Positions 11,610 to 25,145 of a DNA stretch of 64,000 bases are shown here, in pieces. The notes under the pieces were generated by a model that was given only the letters and a program-made list of their open reading frames with translations, made no database searches and was not told where the DNA came from. Each line of letters begins with the position of its first letter. The stretch's first letter is position 1. Where the stretch lies: the NCBI GenBank assembly GCA_950295325.1, contig OX485803.1, forward strand, positions 67,843,554 to 67,907,553. Direction: 5' to 3'. A program made the translations under genes and the position numbers. Origin of the DNA: Polytrichum commune (lineage: Eukaryota; Streptophyta; Polytrichopsida; Polytrichales; Polytrichaceae).

Positions 11610-13120
11610 TGGCACTATTCACTAACGCAAATCCTTGGTCGCCAATGATTAAGGTCCTTGTTGTCTCCTTCCTTTGGGATACAACTGAGGAGCCCTCTAG
11701 TCACCCCTTTGTGGAACGCAACCAATTTTGTATTTTTAAGAATCATCCAGTGGAAATCAAAGCCAAGGGTTGGCCAAAGTTGTTGGAAAAACTCATAGGG
11801 GATCACAACATGACCTAGACCTTTCTCTTCAGCCATAGAGTCTAATGTTGTTGAAAGTTCTCTCTGTGTACTTTCTTTGATAATTAGTCAATCATAGCTT
11901 CGGTAAAAGTAATTTGAAAGCCTCAAAGGCCTTGTGAAAGGCTTTCTCTAAAATTTCCTTTTGCTTGTAAAGATTTTGATGAAAATCATGGCAAATTCTA
12001 TCCAAATCTTCTCTCTTGGGGAACTTCCTCCCATGAATGTCCCTCGGTCCATAAATAATAATAATAACATAATTCTTTTGACGAACCATCTTAAAAAATT
12101 CCACAATGCATTTGTCTCCCACTATACTCCATTTAACCCTTGACCTCATTGTTGCACCCCTAGACTTTCTAGTCTCGATGTGTCTAAAGACCTTTTAAGT
12201 TCACTAACCTCTCCATGTTTGTGAATGTTATAGATATCTTCATGTAGGTTTGCAGTGGCCACTTCAAGCGTAGCCCTCGTGTCTACTTCTTCTTTCCTAT
12301 AGACATTAGCATGTTGGTTACTAAGTTGTCTATAGAATCTTGACATGTGCCATAATTTATTTTTACAAGTAAAAGCTTCCTCCAGGAGCATGTCCCATGC
12401 ATCTCTCCCTAAGTTGATTGTTGACCTCTCCTTGCAAATGTGAAACATTCCATTTGAATGGGGATGTCCTAGGAACCTCATTGCCTGAGCTTAAAGTGGT
12501 TTGGACCGATTCCTTTGATTTTGGAAGGCAAAAAAATTAATTGCTTTGAGACGGAGGTGGTGCAATACAAGTCCTCCATTTGTTGGCCGCGGCCACCTTG
12601 TCCTCGATGGACCACATGAAGTTTGCTCCCTTGCCGGCATATTGTGCTTGAGTATGGACTCTCTAATCATATGGATACATTCAAGAACCAACAGCGACCA
12701 GGAGGGTTGAGTATTCAGGGTAGGGCTTGACTAGAGAGGATCCCAAATTTGTGACTAATAGAACTTGTAGTTCCCCGGGGAGGTAGCCTTGCCATTTGTT
12801 TGTTGCCGGAGTAGTCCATGCAGTTTGGTCGATGACAAAGCCTCTACCAAACTTCGTGGTGTGATCAAGAAGGTGCAACCTCTCCATCCATCTCCAATGA
12901 TGTGTGTCCCAATTAAGAGTGGTTGTTTTGCTATGGAGAAATGAGATTTCATCTTTCTTTCGCCCTCTAGTGGTATTAACAACTTTTGACCTCGTGAAGA
13001 AATCCAATCATGTCGGTCATGGGGTTCTCTCATTTATTAAGGCATTGGGAATGAGTTCCTACTGTGAAGCATTTAATTGGAGAGGCATGGAGAAATGTAG
13101 TGATGGATGCAAGACATGGT
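11610..13120 (-). pseudogene. LINE (non-LTR retrotransposon) remnant: endonuclease-linker to start of reverse transcriptase
   Basis: Successive minus-strand segments read in LINE order. 13030..12700 resembles the endonuclease region (GRGFVID). 12149..11892 is the linker before RT (RSRVKWSIVGDK then EFFKMVRQK). 11836..11615 is the start of RT with the hallmark LIPKEG-D-K-DLNHWRP-like motif (here SCIPKEGDNKDLNHWRP). Frames change several times and stops interrupt, and the RT palm with its YxDD motif is missing downstream. It is a 5'-to-middle piece of a dead element. Plant L1-type LINEs encode endonuclease and RT for target-primed insertion. Confidence 0.75.
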
Positions 13121-13720
13121 GAAGGCGGTTGAGCATCACACTATGAAGCTAGGTCTGGCTCCTATCTCTATAAAGCCCTATCCATTGACCGGGGAGTGTG
13201 ATGTCCGGATCCTCGTCCAACAAGTGAGCTAAATTGTTGGTCATAAGCGTGATCTAGTCATCCCAATCGGGGCAAGGTAAAAACCTCATCCCACATGAAG
13301 AAATTCTAGTCCTCACTATTCCAAATGTCATATGTGCATTGAATACCCTTGTAGTAAAGCTCATGGGCCCTGGCATAGGAGAAATTGTTGCCAATGAGTT
13401 CAAGCTCAATATGCCACCAAATGTTTGAATGGAGTAATTCCATAAGGGTGTGAGAGGGAATTTGTTAAGTATTTTTTACCATAATTTTCCAAGTTTTACC
13501 AATGTGCTCCCAAACCTTAGACATGGAGAAGCATTGGTGTTGCTTAGTAGTGAACCTATGAAGACTAACCTCCCAAATTTCTTCCTCTTTTAGGATTAAA
13601 TATGGTCAATATGTACCTAAGCATGAGTTGAAGATTGAATTCGCTAGGTTATATGACCTTCACAATCCACTTTCTTAAGAGGATGGTCTTGGCGGCCTCT
13701 AGATCCACTAGCCCTAGCCC
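13121..13720 (-). pseudogene. LINE C-terminal (zf-RVT-like) fragment
   Basis: The minus-strand translation around 13440-13330 (NIWWHIELELIGNNFSYA then RAHELYYKG) and the preceding 13560-13450 segment look like the region between RT and the C-terminal zinc finger of plant LINEs. It lies upstream of the endonuclease part of the next LINE, so it is probably a second, older copy abutting it. Frames are broken. Confidence 0.5.
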
Positions 13721-13847
13721 ACCATACTTATTTCACATATGTTTAACTAAATCTAGACATGTGAGATGTCCAAAAAATAGTGCATGAGTCTTGGTATGCC
13801 GTCGGTGGTGGGTAACTATGCATGTATTCTTCATAAACTAACATGTA

Positions 13848-13900
13848 CTCCCTCCGTCCCAAAATTATTGTCCTACTCCCCGGAGTTTAATATCCCAAAA
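13848..13900. mobile_element. Stowaway-like MITE terminus
   Basis: TA followed by CTCCCTCCGTCCCAAAATTA at 13846, the characteristic end of plant Stowaway (Tc1/mariner) MITEs with TA target. No matching inverted end was found within about 500 bp, so only one end survives or the other is too diverged. Confidence 0.6.
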
Positions 13901-16290
13901 TGTTTGTCTGATAGTATATAGACTATTCTTCTATTTGATAAAGAAAACTAAAAGATGTCAACATATGACCAGTGGATATGCAAAACATTGGGATCTCGAC
14001 CATTAATGCCCAAAAATCTCCACAAACGTTGATCTACAAAACTCACCTTCTTCATAAACAAGGAGGTGAAACATATTGCAGGAATAATTTACATCATAAA
14101 TATGGTGCACAAGGTTACCTTTTGAGGAGTTGTGTAATTGGAGAAGGTGAAGTGAAGTTACTTGAAAGTTCACATGAATTGCAGGTTGGTCATGATGAAG
14201 CATGTGAAAGTTAAAGTACTTTCATATATAGTGAAGGTGTTTGTCACACATGGTATATCTCATCCAAATACTCGGGATGCATGCACGGGGAACTCACTCT
14301 CTTGCATATGAAAAAGTTAAGTGCAAATGCAGATGCAGATGATGAGTGGGCTTGCCCTCATGTTTGTTTCATTTTGCACCTTCTTGACCACTTTTCGAAG
14401 AAAGTAATTGACGTCACTGAATGAGTTTGGCATCTTGGTCCCTCTGTTCTCCATTTGCGGAAGCTCATGATCAAGTGACTGAACTTTTTATGTTGATTGA
14501 TTGATGGCACTGTAATATTACAAAAGATATCATGACAAAGATGACATTATTTTCTTCGCCCTAATTCTCATACTGGTTTATTTAAGGCTTAGCTTCGGTC
14601 TTTACTCGAGACTTTCTGGAAAAGTGAAATTAAGACTTGACATGTAGATTTAGGGCAATGGGCATCTTGAGGCGATGGGTGGTTTAGGGTTCTCCACTTG
14701 TGAAAGTCCGAAGATGATCGATGACAAGGAATTAACTGCAACAGATAAGGAAACGAGCTTTGTTGATACCTTATTATTTTCGACCCCAAACCCATGCACC
14801 TTCTGCTGGCTGGCCAGGCCAGCAGCTCCCGATTTCCAAACATCACATGTGCATCAATTATCGAGTCTTCTTTTGTATTTAGTAGAAAGCAAATGACAGA
14901 AAACATTTATGGCATCTTCGATAATTGATTGCAGAGTGAGTTGCATAGGACAGAGAATTGAATGAAATTTACCTTCTAGAGCCTACGTTCTCTCCTCATG
15001 GAGAAGCGTCCGCTTTGAGGTCACCTTAACTTATTGTTTTGCAGAAAGTGAATGACACGATAAGATACGTACGTATAAGTTATTATTGTTGAGTGCGTGC
15101 TTTCTTCTTCTTCTTCTTCTTCTTCTTCTTCTTCCTCTCCATTTGTGGAAGACCCAAGATGATTGGGGACCCAGTGTGATTGCATAAGACAGGGACTTGA
15201 ATGTGGTTACGTCTCGTTTCCAATACCTAGGTGATGAGTGCCCCTCCCCCAGGTGTTGAGGACAAGAACATGGTGTAAGCATTCGTTGGGACCTTGGGAG
15301 GTTTTCGTATATGATACCTCATGCTACCATATTACGAGCACTTCTTTAATTCCAGAGGACGAGAGGGCGTGTACCAAAGGTCAACTTAGTATTCATTGTC
15401 TCAAAGTGACTTGTTTTTAATGCCGGCGTGTCTGCGGAATCAGCCTGGACAAGTGGACTGTGAGACGGCTGGAGTTATATACGCTACAGGGAACTCGGTA
15501 TCAAACGTATCTAGGATTTGCAGGGACACTAGAGTTTAGTAGTTCGACTCCTATGAGTTCTAGACAATCATCCTACGTCGGTGCAAGAACAATGCAAACT
15601 ATGACGGGTAGATTTCGAGGTCTCCAACGACATGGGGTAATTTTCACATGTCAATCGTCCAAGACACATATGCTTCTAGTGTTCGTGTTTATGGGATGTT
15701 TCCTTACAACGGTGCATATGCCTTTGATGTTTATATACAATTGTTATGGTGGCTAGTTATCACCCTAGCTATCATAACAATTGTAATAATCATGATTGAG
15801 CAAGTAATGCATGCTTCGGGATTACATATAGACTTAGACCAACTCTAAAATGAAGCAACATCGTAATTAACATTGGTGCCAATGTATGAGCCGTAATTCT
15901 TTCTTACTTACACTTAATCGAGACCCTTACCCCAAAACAACTTTTATTCTTGTTTGAAATGAACAATTTTTTTATGTGAGAGCCTAGGGATAGTATTGGA
16001 CTCACCTATGATCTCCAATATTTCTGAATTTGTGGCTTCTTCAAATGGTGTCCAAAAATTCCATGCTAGGATGTGTCAAAATCCTCTTTCCATTATTAAC
16101 ATGACCTTAAAAACTATTGTACTTTTTTAATGATAGAAATGTCTTTCAATTGTTCAAATGTAATGAAATTGATTAGAGTCCAAGAAGCCAAAAGGCTATG
16201 GAACTAGATGTATATCAAGGTGTTGTCTAAAAGGCTCATTCCTTAGGGTAATGGAGTGCAACGGCCATGGTAAGATATAACCTAATATCA
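13901..16290. other. Intergenic region with a TTC microsatellite
   Basis: No gene recognised. A (TTC)n run lies at 15102-15134. A 38-bp stretch at 15829-15866 (GACTTAGACCAACTCTAAAA...) recurs at 20374-20410, a diverged dispersed repeat. Confidence 0.4.
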
Positions 16291-16299
16291 ATTTGATGG

Positions 16300-16800
16300 T
16301 CCAGCTGAAAGAAAAAAACTTGGACTACCTAATACTATATTTTGAAATAGGGAATGGAATCTACATCTAATGTTGTTGTAGCGGAAACACTTCAACACAT
16401 ATTGTGTTTTATTTTTCATTTCCTTTTATAAAAGGAGTTGGCATAATCTTTAATCCCTCAAAATTGGGATTGTCGACCACTAACTAATTTTCATAAGTCT
16501 ATGATTTGAGGTGCGGTAAGCAACAATGGTTTTGCATTGGGGTGTTGTCATTGGTTGCTTCAAGTAAAACTCACATCCATAGTTGAAAAAATCCTTGAGA
16601 CGAAGGTATTCTAATTTCTTTCATGTGAGGTGGAATAGTCCCACTTTAGCAAGAAAGGCATGTTTGATGGCATCAAATATGATTTTTAGGTGGTGTTGGG
16701 ATGTCCAATGTTTCTCATTATGACCAACCCCATGGTGCCTTCTAAATGGATGTCAATTTGTACCAAGTGTCAAATCCTCATTTAGCTGGATGTTGAGAAA
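16300..16800 (-). pseudogene. LINE tail fragment, copy 1
   Basis: Clear homology to 18780-19260 along about 480 bp in the same orientation (shared words CTATGATTTGAGG, GTGGCATAATCTT / TTGGCATAATCTT, CCCCATG.TGCCTTC). On the minus strand copy 2 reads as the end of a LINE polyprotein; copy 1 is more decayed, with many stops. Confidence 0.65.
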
Positions 16801-18779
16801 GTGAGGTTGTTGGATTAACTAAATAAGAAGATGGTAAGTGAGCAAATCGTTGTTGGAAACCTATAGCTAGTTCAAGTGCATATAGTTCCATGCAAAGATC
16901 CCCAAATTCAACCAACAATATTTGTAGGATGTCAAAGAATGTGAATCATCATGTGTATCCTCATGCCTTTCTCACAAAACCTTCCAATGGAATTTCTTCA
17001 CCTCCCCCCCCCCCCCCAATCTCTACGTGTACCACATGAAAAAGTTGAAAACCCTACCGCTTTGAAAAGATGGATTTTGAGTTCCCAACATGTGACTCTA
17101 ACTATTGCTTCTTCCTCAAGGTGGCCATCATAGCTTCCATACCTACAATTTGTTGCATTTTCCTTGAAATCTCACATGGTGAACGAGTATGGGTCAGTGG
17201 TTAGCACTTAGTCAAACACAAAGCTTGACATGCTACTTCAACTAAAGCTTCTCCACAACCTAGTACATGGGAGAGACCCTTTAAATAGCAATTGTAGATC
17301 TTTCCCAGTGACAAAAGCCTTGTATGTTCCAGTCCTTAGAATGATACTAAGGTCAACTTTACACGAGGGATCGAGGCCTCCAAAATTTGAAGCCAATTCA
17401 CACAAAACATTGACTCGGGCCAAGAAAAGAGGAATCACTAACACAACTGCAAGGAAGCAAATTGGGTTTCCATTTTGGTTCAACCTAACACTCTTCCCTT
17501 GGACCATATTAGATTTTGTCTTTAATGCACTAAAATATACTTTCACCTTGTTAGAATATCATTCTCAAGGAATGTCCTTGACTCCATCATGTAAAGGCCT
17601 TGGGGTTGATTTAGGGTGAGTTTCCATGTAGGCTACTCACTAACTAGATTCTAGAAAAGAATGGGTCGGAGATGTTCGCATGTAGTTAAGCACAAGCCAC
17701 CATCCAACGATGTTTTGGTGGGCTGCTAGAATGTGGAGGGTGTTGGATAGGTGCAGCTAGAATTCCATGTGTCCCACTAAAGAATCGTTAACCTACAAGT
17801 GCCAACTACCAAAGGATTGAAGACATGTTTTAGAAGGAGGAGGAGGTTTTAACATGAAGGAAGGAGGTTAATGGGTGAGCCCAAATATGAGAAGATGGGA
17901 GTAGCTAGTTGACACATACGAACCCCTACCCCACTGGATTCCCTCTACATTTCAGGAGATTTGTCCTTATTCACACTAGAACCTGGTGGGTGAACGGCCT
18001 CAATGAAAACTCACCCTTGGTGAATGAGACCAATCACATACAAAAAATTATGCATACAAAGCCCCAAATTGGCCTTGACATTCATGTAAAGCGGCCTACC
18101 TAATTATCGACCCTCGGGCTTCCTCATCATTAGGTATTGTTTTTCTAAATTTGCAGGAGAAACTTGACCTCCTGCTAGGGCCTGGGCTATGACAACAAGT
18201 ACAAAAGACAAGTATGGATTCTTCTGACTAAATTTTCCTTTAGGTTGCTTCCTGATGCCTCAAACACCTAAAATGCAAACCACAGTTATACCCTCTCTCG
18301 CTGCAATTGCCAAAAATTTCTAACATAATATACACACAACATGATGCTGGCAGCTAGTCTTTTAGATTTGTATTTTTGAACGAGCAGTTAAGTTAAGCTA
18401 AAAAAATTAAGCGAGAACATGCTAATAAGTGCGTTGGAATAAAAACTAAGCTACATTTGTCCCATGTTTTCCTTATGTACCGAGACCTTTCAGACCAGCA
18501 CCTTGCGAAAGCATCTCCCTGGTGTAGGAATAGATAACCCACCTGTAATCAACTATATGTGAGGCACACTCATGATCATCTATGATGAATATGTTATTCT
18601 CCCGGTTAATTTATGTTGATGAGACGGAGCAATGTCGTGAGATGAAATTGGTTTTATAGTCCCGGGAGCCAAAAGGCTTACGGGGACTAATTAAGTACAT
18701 CGTTATGATGTGGCCGAACCGGCTAAATCCCATAGTGGCAAACTCCCAATAGCCTTCGTGAGATAGAGGCTAATAATGG
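16801..18779. other. Intergenic region
   Basis: No supported gene. Probably more upstream LINE sequence up to about 17160. Both strands of 17230-17620 carry open frames of about 100-129 codons, but neither resembles a known family. Confidence 0.35.
17004..17017. repeat. Poly-C run, 14 bp
   Basis: One of many G/C homopolymers in the window; see findings. Confidence 0.9.
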
Positions 18780-19310
18780 CTAAAGAAAGACTTAAGATTC
18801 CCTAATACTATGTTTTCAATACGTGATTGGAACTTATCCCTACCGGAGTTATATACGGAACACTCCAACACAAAGTGTGTCTCGATTTCAATTACGTTGT
18901 AAGATCAAAAGTGGCATAATCTTATTATCTTTAGAGATAGGATCGAATTGTCAACCACCCTCTGGTTTCACTGGCAAGTCTATGATTTGAGGCACGGTAC
19001 GCAACAATGATCTTGTGTTGTGGTGGTGTCAATGGTTGCTTAATGTACGATTTACGCTCGTATTTGAGAAAATCCTTGAGGTGGAGACAGTCTAGTTTCT
19101 TCCCAAGAGATGCAAAGAGTTCCACTCTTTAGCAAGAATAACCTCCTTGGGATCATCAAATGTGGGTTTTGATAGTGTTGGGTTGTCTTGGGTTTCCCAA
19201 TGAGACAAACCCCATGATGCCTTCCACATGGTTGTCCATTTGTGCCACGTCTCAAATCCTTGTGCAATAGATCATAGAGGTCTATGTTCCACGTCTCTCT
19301 AGTAAACAAT
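18780..19310 (-). pseudogene. LINE tail fragment, copy 2
   Basis: Minus-strand frames read from FETWHKW... through LSKPTFDDPKEVILA to YRASNHRLASETRGWLTI, the usual end of plant LINE proteins where a short conserved stretch (N-H-R-L-x-E-x-x-x-W) precedes a CxxC zinc motif. The reading shifts frame about 19120 and the zinc motif itself is not intact. It is paralogous to 16300-16800. Confidence 0.6.
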
Positions 19311-22300
19311 TAGGCCCACTAAGGCAGAGGGTGATTAAACCGTCACTTTAAACTATGAGCATAACTCTTAGTATAATACAAATTTTTTTATCATTATTGA
19401 TCTAATAAATTAATAAAAATATATTAGCAATTTAAAAGGGACTCCAATGCACCAAAGTATGTCTTCTTTAGATTTTGTGTGCAGAAGTTATAACGGTCCA
19501 AAGTTTTATTGGTAGATTACCGAAAACTAGTAGGGGGGCTTGATGTTAAGGTGGTGGATATTCTCATAATTATGATGTACTCATTGTGCAAGATTTTAGG
19601 GTGTGGATATTAAGTGGAGTGTTGGTTATAGCACCCTTACACTAGAGTGCGAGTTGAGAGCTCAAACTTGCAAAACTATTGGGAAATTTTAAACCCAAGA
19701 TCTTAACCTTTTTCCGATATCACCTTTTTTTTGTTACTACTCCATGTATATACAATTTACATCTTTTTGATACCATTAGGGTACATGTATTGGAGGATAA
19801 TTTTTTTATATACCAATTGGGTATATGGACATTCAAAGAACCTTCATACCTATGTAGAATTACCCTAATATCAATGGTCGTAGGATAGTATTGACCCATA
19901 TAACGACTTGGGTATACGAATATTCTCTCATTTGTGATACTTACCAAGTGTATCAATATTTGACTAGTACTAGTACTTTGATATTGGTCATGTATGTTCT
20001 TCAATTGATAGCACTAATGCATACCATGCATTCGCTTATATCTTGGTCCAACATTGGTCTCAACTAACATGGATCCCATGGGAACTCCAAGATTAAGTTG
20101 CCAAATGCCGGAATGGTATTGGGTTCAATGACCTTCCTAACACTTGATTTTTGGTGCACCCTACCACATATGGTCCACCCAGTCATAGTAGGGGTATCTG
20201 GATAAACTTGATATTTTGACCAACCATGTGAGAACCTAGGCAACTCCCCTCGGAGGAGATAGGTGAATGCCAACTTATCTCTGCATGTTCAAGGTATTCA
20301 CCTTTGAAAGGTGGAAGTAGTCCTTGATGTTTGGAGGTCCTCAATTTCTTGTACAACCCATTTCAAGATTATATAAAGATTTAGACCAACTAAAAAATGA
20401 AGCAACACCATAATTTCCTTCTTCTTCTCCCTACCAACGAGAAGGCTCCTATCATTAAGCTCTCAAATCTCTCTAGTGTAAAAGGGGCCTTCATTCTTCT
20501 ACCCCTTATGACCATGTAACTTAGAATGAAGACTTTCACACTATGATCCAAAAAAAAAGTCATTAGTTTCACTACATGCCTCCAACTAGTAAGTTGATGA
20601 GAACCGTAGTTAAATTGATGAAATCAATAAACCATGGACAATTTTGTGTGGTTGAGACTATGAGGATGGCTTTAGGAGCCCTAAGTCGGTTACACTATTG
20701 TCTCTTTGTTTGCCATAAGAAGAGAGGTGCATCATGGTCGGCATGTTTTTCTTAGAGTTTTGAGCACAAAGAAAGAAACTATAGACTTGCCTCCCTCAAC
20801 ATAGTAATTACATGCGATATTTTTCTTCTTCTTAAGGATATTTGTTTTTCTTAAGAGTGTGAAGTCGAGAGTTTGATTATCAGAAGGAGTGATTCTTGTA
20901 CTTGAACTACTATCGGAGTCTTCTTCTGAATTAGGAATGTATTACCTTGTTATAGAAATGGGAATGTGTCCATAGTTGGTTTATGAGACATTGTGCAACC
21001 ATAATCGTGTAGACTTTATTTGATTGTGATTTGAATGCATTGTGTATTTGTGTTGGTCACTAGTGTCTCTTATGTGTGAATGTCAAGTTGAACATAAATT
21101 GAGTGGTGTTGAAAACACTATGAACATTGTTCAACAACAATTGTCTGTAGCAATTAGTTATAAATTTCTAAGTGTCTTCAAATGGGAAGGATTGAGTAAT
21201 TTATGTGATAGAAATAAAGCATGAGACTGAAATTATGAGATGAGTGAAATACTTGGATGATAAAAAAGATAAAAAATACAAGAGCCAATGAGATAATTAG
21301 CCAATGAGAGATTGAATGTAATAATATGTAATGAGGAAGAATGGTTTACTATAATCTACCAACACTTAGAGAGTGAGGTCTCTAAGAAGTTAGGGCGGAG
21401 TTGAGATTCAATCAAATTGTGGAAACGATAAAGGGAGTCCATTGATGACTAAGATTGCAACATACACTGAGATAGTGAGGATGAGAGTAGTACCCTATAA
21501 ATAGAAGAGTTTTAACTATTGAAAGTTGAGAGGACATTGATTGTCAAGAGAATGTTTTTAGAGTTTCCAAGGATTAAGCTAAGAAAAAAGTACTTGAAAA
21601 TTGTTGATATATCTATGGGAGGAAGAAAAAAACATAGGAGATAGAATATATCTTATTGAAGTTTATAGCTATAGTCGAAGAGAGAACCAGTCATATTTTT
21701 GTTTGTTTAATGGATGTTGAATGAAAGATTTCTTTAGAAGCTGAAAACGATGAACAATTGTATAACTGTGGAAATGACATGTGTGAGAGAGATGTCCTCA
21801 CTATAGAGATATGGTATGTAGTATTGAGATGATGATTTTTGAGGTATGAGTCATCCTAGGCTAAGTGAATGTATGAGATCGATACTTACACTCAGACTAT
21901 GTATGCTAACTACTTGTTGCATGGTTGTAAGCCAAAATGAAAGATTGGATTTCAACAATAAATGTTTTGACTTGTATTAGAATCAATATTGATCAATTAA
22001 TGAAGGAGCTTGATGTGATTTGAAGTTGCATTGGCCAATGGTTACAAATACAATTGCTACACTCAAAATCATTGTTACCAAGACAATGGTTCTACTTTAG
22101 AATTAGGAGATGAAAAATTACATACCACATCCAAAAGAGAAATTAGAATGAGATACTGAAATTTAGATCCCAAGAGGATTTCTCAAGAGAAAGAAGAGTG
22201 AAAGACATGCTAAGTGTGTTTCCACAACGAAATAGCTATTCTATTATCTAAATTTAAAGAATTATAATTTGACAAATGCTTGTATGAAACACTAGGTAAC

Positions 22301-23699
22301 CCTTCCTTGAGAAAATGTACCCTAGGTTTTGTTCTTATTTAGAAGATGGCAAACTACAAACACATAGTCTCTTTGTCTAAAAAACAAATGATCGGGATGC
22401 TTAATGTCAAAAGTCAACTAAAAACATGCATGTTGATTAATCACGTATTTGTATATTGGTAACTTAAGTTGAATGAATCTCTTAGACTAAACTCAACACC
22501 ATGGGAATTGCGGGGTATTATCATTGATTTTCTTCCATTGGATGGCTTTGAGATCTCTATATGGATTTCAATTTACTCTTACATATAATGTCATAAAAAT
22601 CATTTCATGGTGGAGGAGAGCTACGTTGATGTGTGCAATTAGGTTGCCTTCACGAATGGGTTACAATTTACCTTTGGACAATATCATATTACACAAACTT
22701 ACACCTTAGTTTACCATAGCTCTCTTGCATCTTGGGCTAGAAAAGAATTAATTTGAAAGGCGCCTAAATTTTTGGGAAATTAATTTCGCTAAGTGTAAAA
22801 AAAAATCAAAATCAAAATCAAAGAGTGCCTAAAATAATAATAATGCAAGTGACATTCACTGGACACCATAGCAACATAGTCTCTCACAAAGACCACTCCG
22901 TATAACTCTCACACAAAGCAAAATTTGTTGCCAAGCAGAACCGCGACATACAAGTAGAAGACAAACTTTAGGGTAAGGAATGTTGGTCATGGGAAGTGTC
23001 AAGGTTAATCGTAGCCGACATAGATGAAATCAGAAAAACCATCCATGAACTACATAAACAACTTGAATGAGTTCTGAATCTGCCCCATTTTAGAATATCA
23101 TTTTATGGGTTGCCTTACCTACTTTTGCACTTTAATTGATTATTAAGCAGAAAGGTGCCATGCTACTAGCTAGAGAGCTATGGCATTCATATGTATAGAT
23201 CCCACGATTGATGAATATATTACAATCTATTACTGAGGTCATGAATGTACAAAATAGTATGGAATGTGGATAAATGAGCGTGGGGGCAACCTAATTGCAC
23301 ATATCAGTGTAAGTGTTAAGTTTACATGGATCCCTGTAGTGCTAGCTGTTGCTTAATTAGGAGTCGTTTGCAGCCACTTGCTAGCCGCAAGCTAAGTTAT
23401 TGAGGAATTTTGCACAAGCATGAATGATTCACAAAACAACGTTATGTCCTCCGTCTACTCGTGCTGTGAAGCCCCGACTAGATCTGCCAATTAGCCACTG
23501 CCCATAGAATCGCCACTCAAATATAGTAAACAACAGATTGAAACATGTGGCTTCTAGAACGGGCTTAATTTGGTTTGTTCGGGATCTAATTAAAAAAAGA
23601 CATCGTAGTTTGAATCGCCAAGGTGGCACAGCAGAAATTGGAATGGTAACATGATGGTGTGTATACACATGTCTCGTTTTCAACAACTTACACAGCAAG
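19311..23699. other. Gene-poor AT-rich region
   Basis: About 4.4 kb with no supported gene or complete element. Open frames are under 95 codons and match nothing I recognise. The segment near 20374 repeats 15829. The stretch 20270-20060 (minus) has a 69-codon open frame of unknown nature. Confidence 0.4.
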
Positions 23700-23713
23700 T
23701 GGGGATGAAGTAG

Positions 23714-23748
<35 letters not shown>

Positions 23749-23990
23749 TTTATTTTTATTATTTTTGTTTTGAGATATATAGGAGGCCAAAAAGCCAACA
23801 TCAAAATGTATCGAGAGCCAACACTACTAGAATTGTGGGTATCGCCACATACTTTCATTTGACACAATGATCCTTTGTGTCGAGGCAACAATGGTCATTT
23901 TGTAAATGGTCACCTTGTTGAATGGTTCTTACACCAAAGGATCATTGAGTTAATTGCAAGTATGTGTTTGAACCCACCATCCTAGTTATA
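23700..23990 (-). mobile_element. SINE-like element with (GTT/AAC)n tail
   Basis: On the minus strand a B-box-like GTGGGTTCAAACAC (about 23980) is followed by a body and a 3' end TTGGCTTTTTGGCCTCCTAT matching the SINE at 11.0-11.2 kb, then A/T-rich DNA and an (AAC)n tail (plus-strand GTT run 23712-23744). Inside are inverted words (ATGATCCTTTG.GT / AC..CAAAGGATCAT). The family assignment rests on the shared 3' end. Confidence 0.45.
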
Positions 23991-23999
23991 GAAAGATTT

Positions 24000-24998
24000 G
24001 CCCACTCAAGCACACATATGGCCACTTTGTGAGCTCCTTGTTGTTTGGCCCTGTGACCATTGCATATCCACAAATCCTAAGACAAACTTTCAAGCATATA
24101 AGAGAGCTTGGAAAACTTTCACAAAAATCTATAAGGTTGAGGCATCTATAAATGACAAATCAGAGAGTTTGCATTTGTTTAGGAGGAGTAGTAGCGGGGA
24201 AGTATTTTTCTTGTGAAGAGAAACATATTATGAGGAGAATGCATTTTTTTAAAGGTTTTTCACATGAATATGGAAATTGCTACAAATTTTGAAGCGGTGA
24301 GGTTAAGGTAACACATAGTCGATCTATAGTTAAACCCATAATTGCTCATCTAAATGCTAAGGCTTGATTGTGATAGTTATCAAAACTCTTATGAGGATGA
24401 TTAGTCATAACATGTCATCACATAAACTATAACTTCGTTCGCCCAAAAAATATAGATCTCATCCATGTTGGCATAACATGACCCTAGTAAGCAATTAATT
24501 AAACTTGGTTGACTTTGGATGCCTCAACCTTAGATCTGGTAACAACTACAAAGTCTACAACCTTTTGTCAAAAAAATTTAAAAATTCATGTGCAACCTAT
24601 AGATACTCACAAAGAATGTAAAGAAATGAGCCCTTTTAGGCAAGTTAAATAGCTTGAAAATAAAATTCCAAAAAAAATCCATAGAGTTGAAATCTATAAA
24701 GAGTCTACATTATTATTTTAAAAAAGATAAAATCTATATGCAACCTAAAGAATTTTTCAAAATTATTCTACCAAATAAGCCTTTTAGGCAAGTTAAATAG
24801 GTTAAAATAACTCCAAAAATTTCATAATTTTGAAACCTATAAAAATTTTATATAACTTTTAAAATTATAAATAAATTAGCAACCTACACAATTTGCAAAC
24901 TCTATAGTAACTCTAAGTAGTAACTATGTACAATAATTATGTGCAGTAGCTCTGTTACCCAATAACTATGTTACCTACTAATTATGTGCACATGTAAT
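24000..24998. other. AT-rich region with a local duplication
   Basis: A diverged direct repeat of about 147-bp period (units beginning GAGCCCTTTTAGGCAAGTTA at 24629 and its relative at 24776). No gene recognised. Confidence 0.5.
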
Positions 24999-25145
24999 GT
25001 GAGCAGAGTTGATGGCTTAAGGAATGGTTTGGAATCCATGGGGTCCCAAGTTCAAGCCCCCCCCCCTCCCCCTGGCCTTCCACTTCTCCTAGGCTATCAC
25101 CCTAGGCACTTGGGGAAGATGTTGGCCCACTCTGTCAGTATATTT
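24999..25145 (+). mobile_element. Possible tRNA-derived SINE
   Basis: GTTGATGGCTTAAGGAATGG (A-box-like) lies about 40 bp before CCCAAGTTCAAGCCC (B-box-like), followed by a C-rich body. The spacing suits a pol III promoter. No stable tRNA fold was found and no second copy is seen in the window. Confidence 0.35.

Noticed and set aside
13848..14400. Complete Stowaway MITE
   Set aside because: Only one terminus could be found; no inverted partner or second TA nearby.
17180..17215. A-box-like GGGTCAGTGGTTAGCAC
   Set aside because: No B box follows at a suitable distance.
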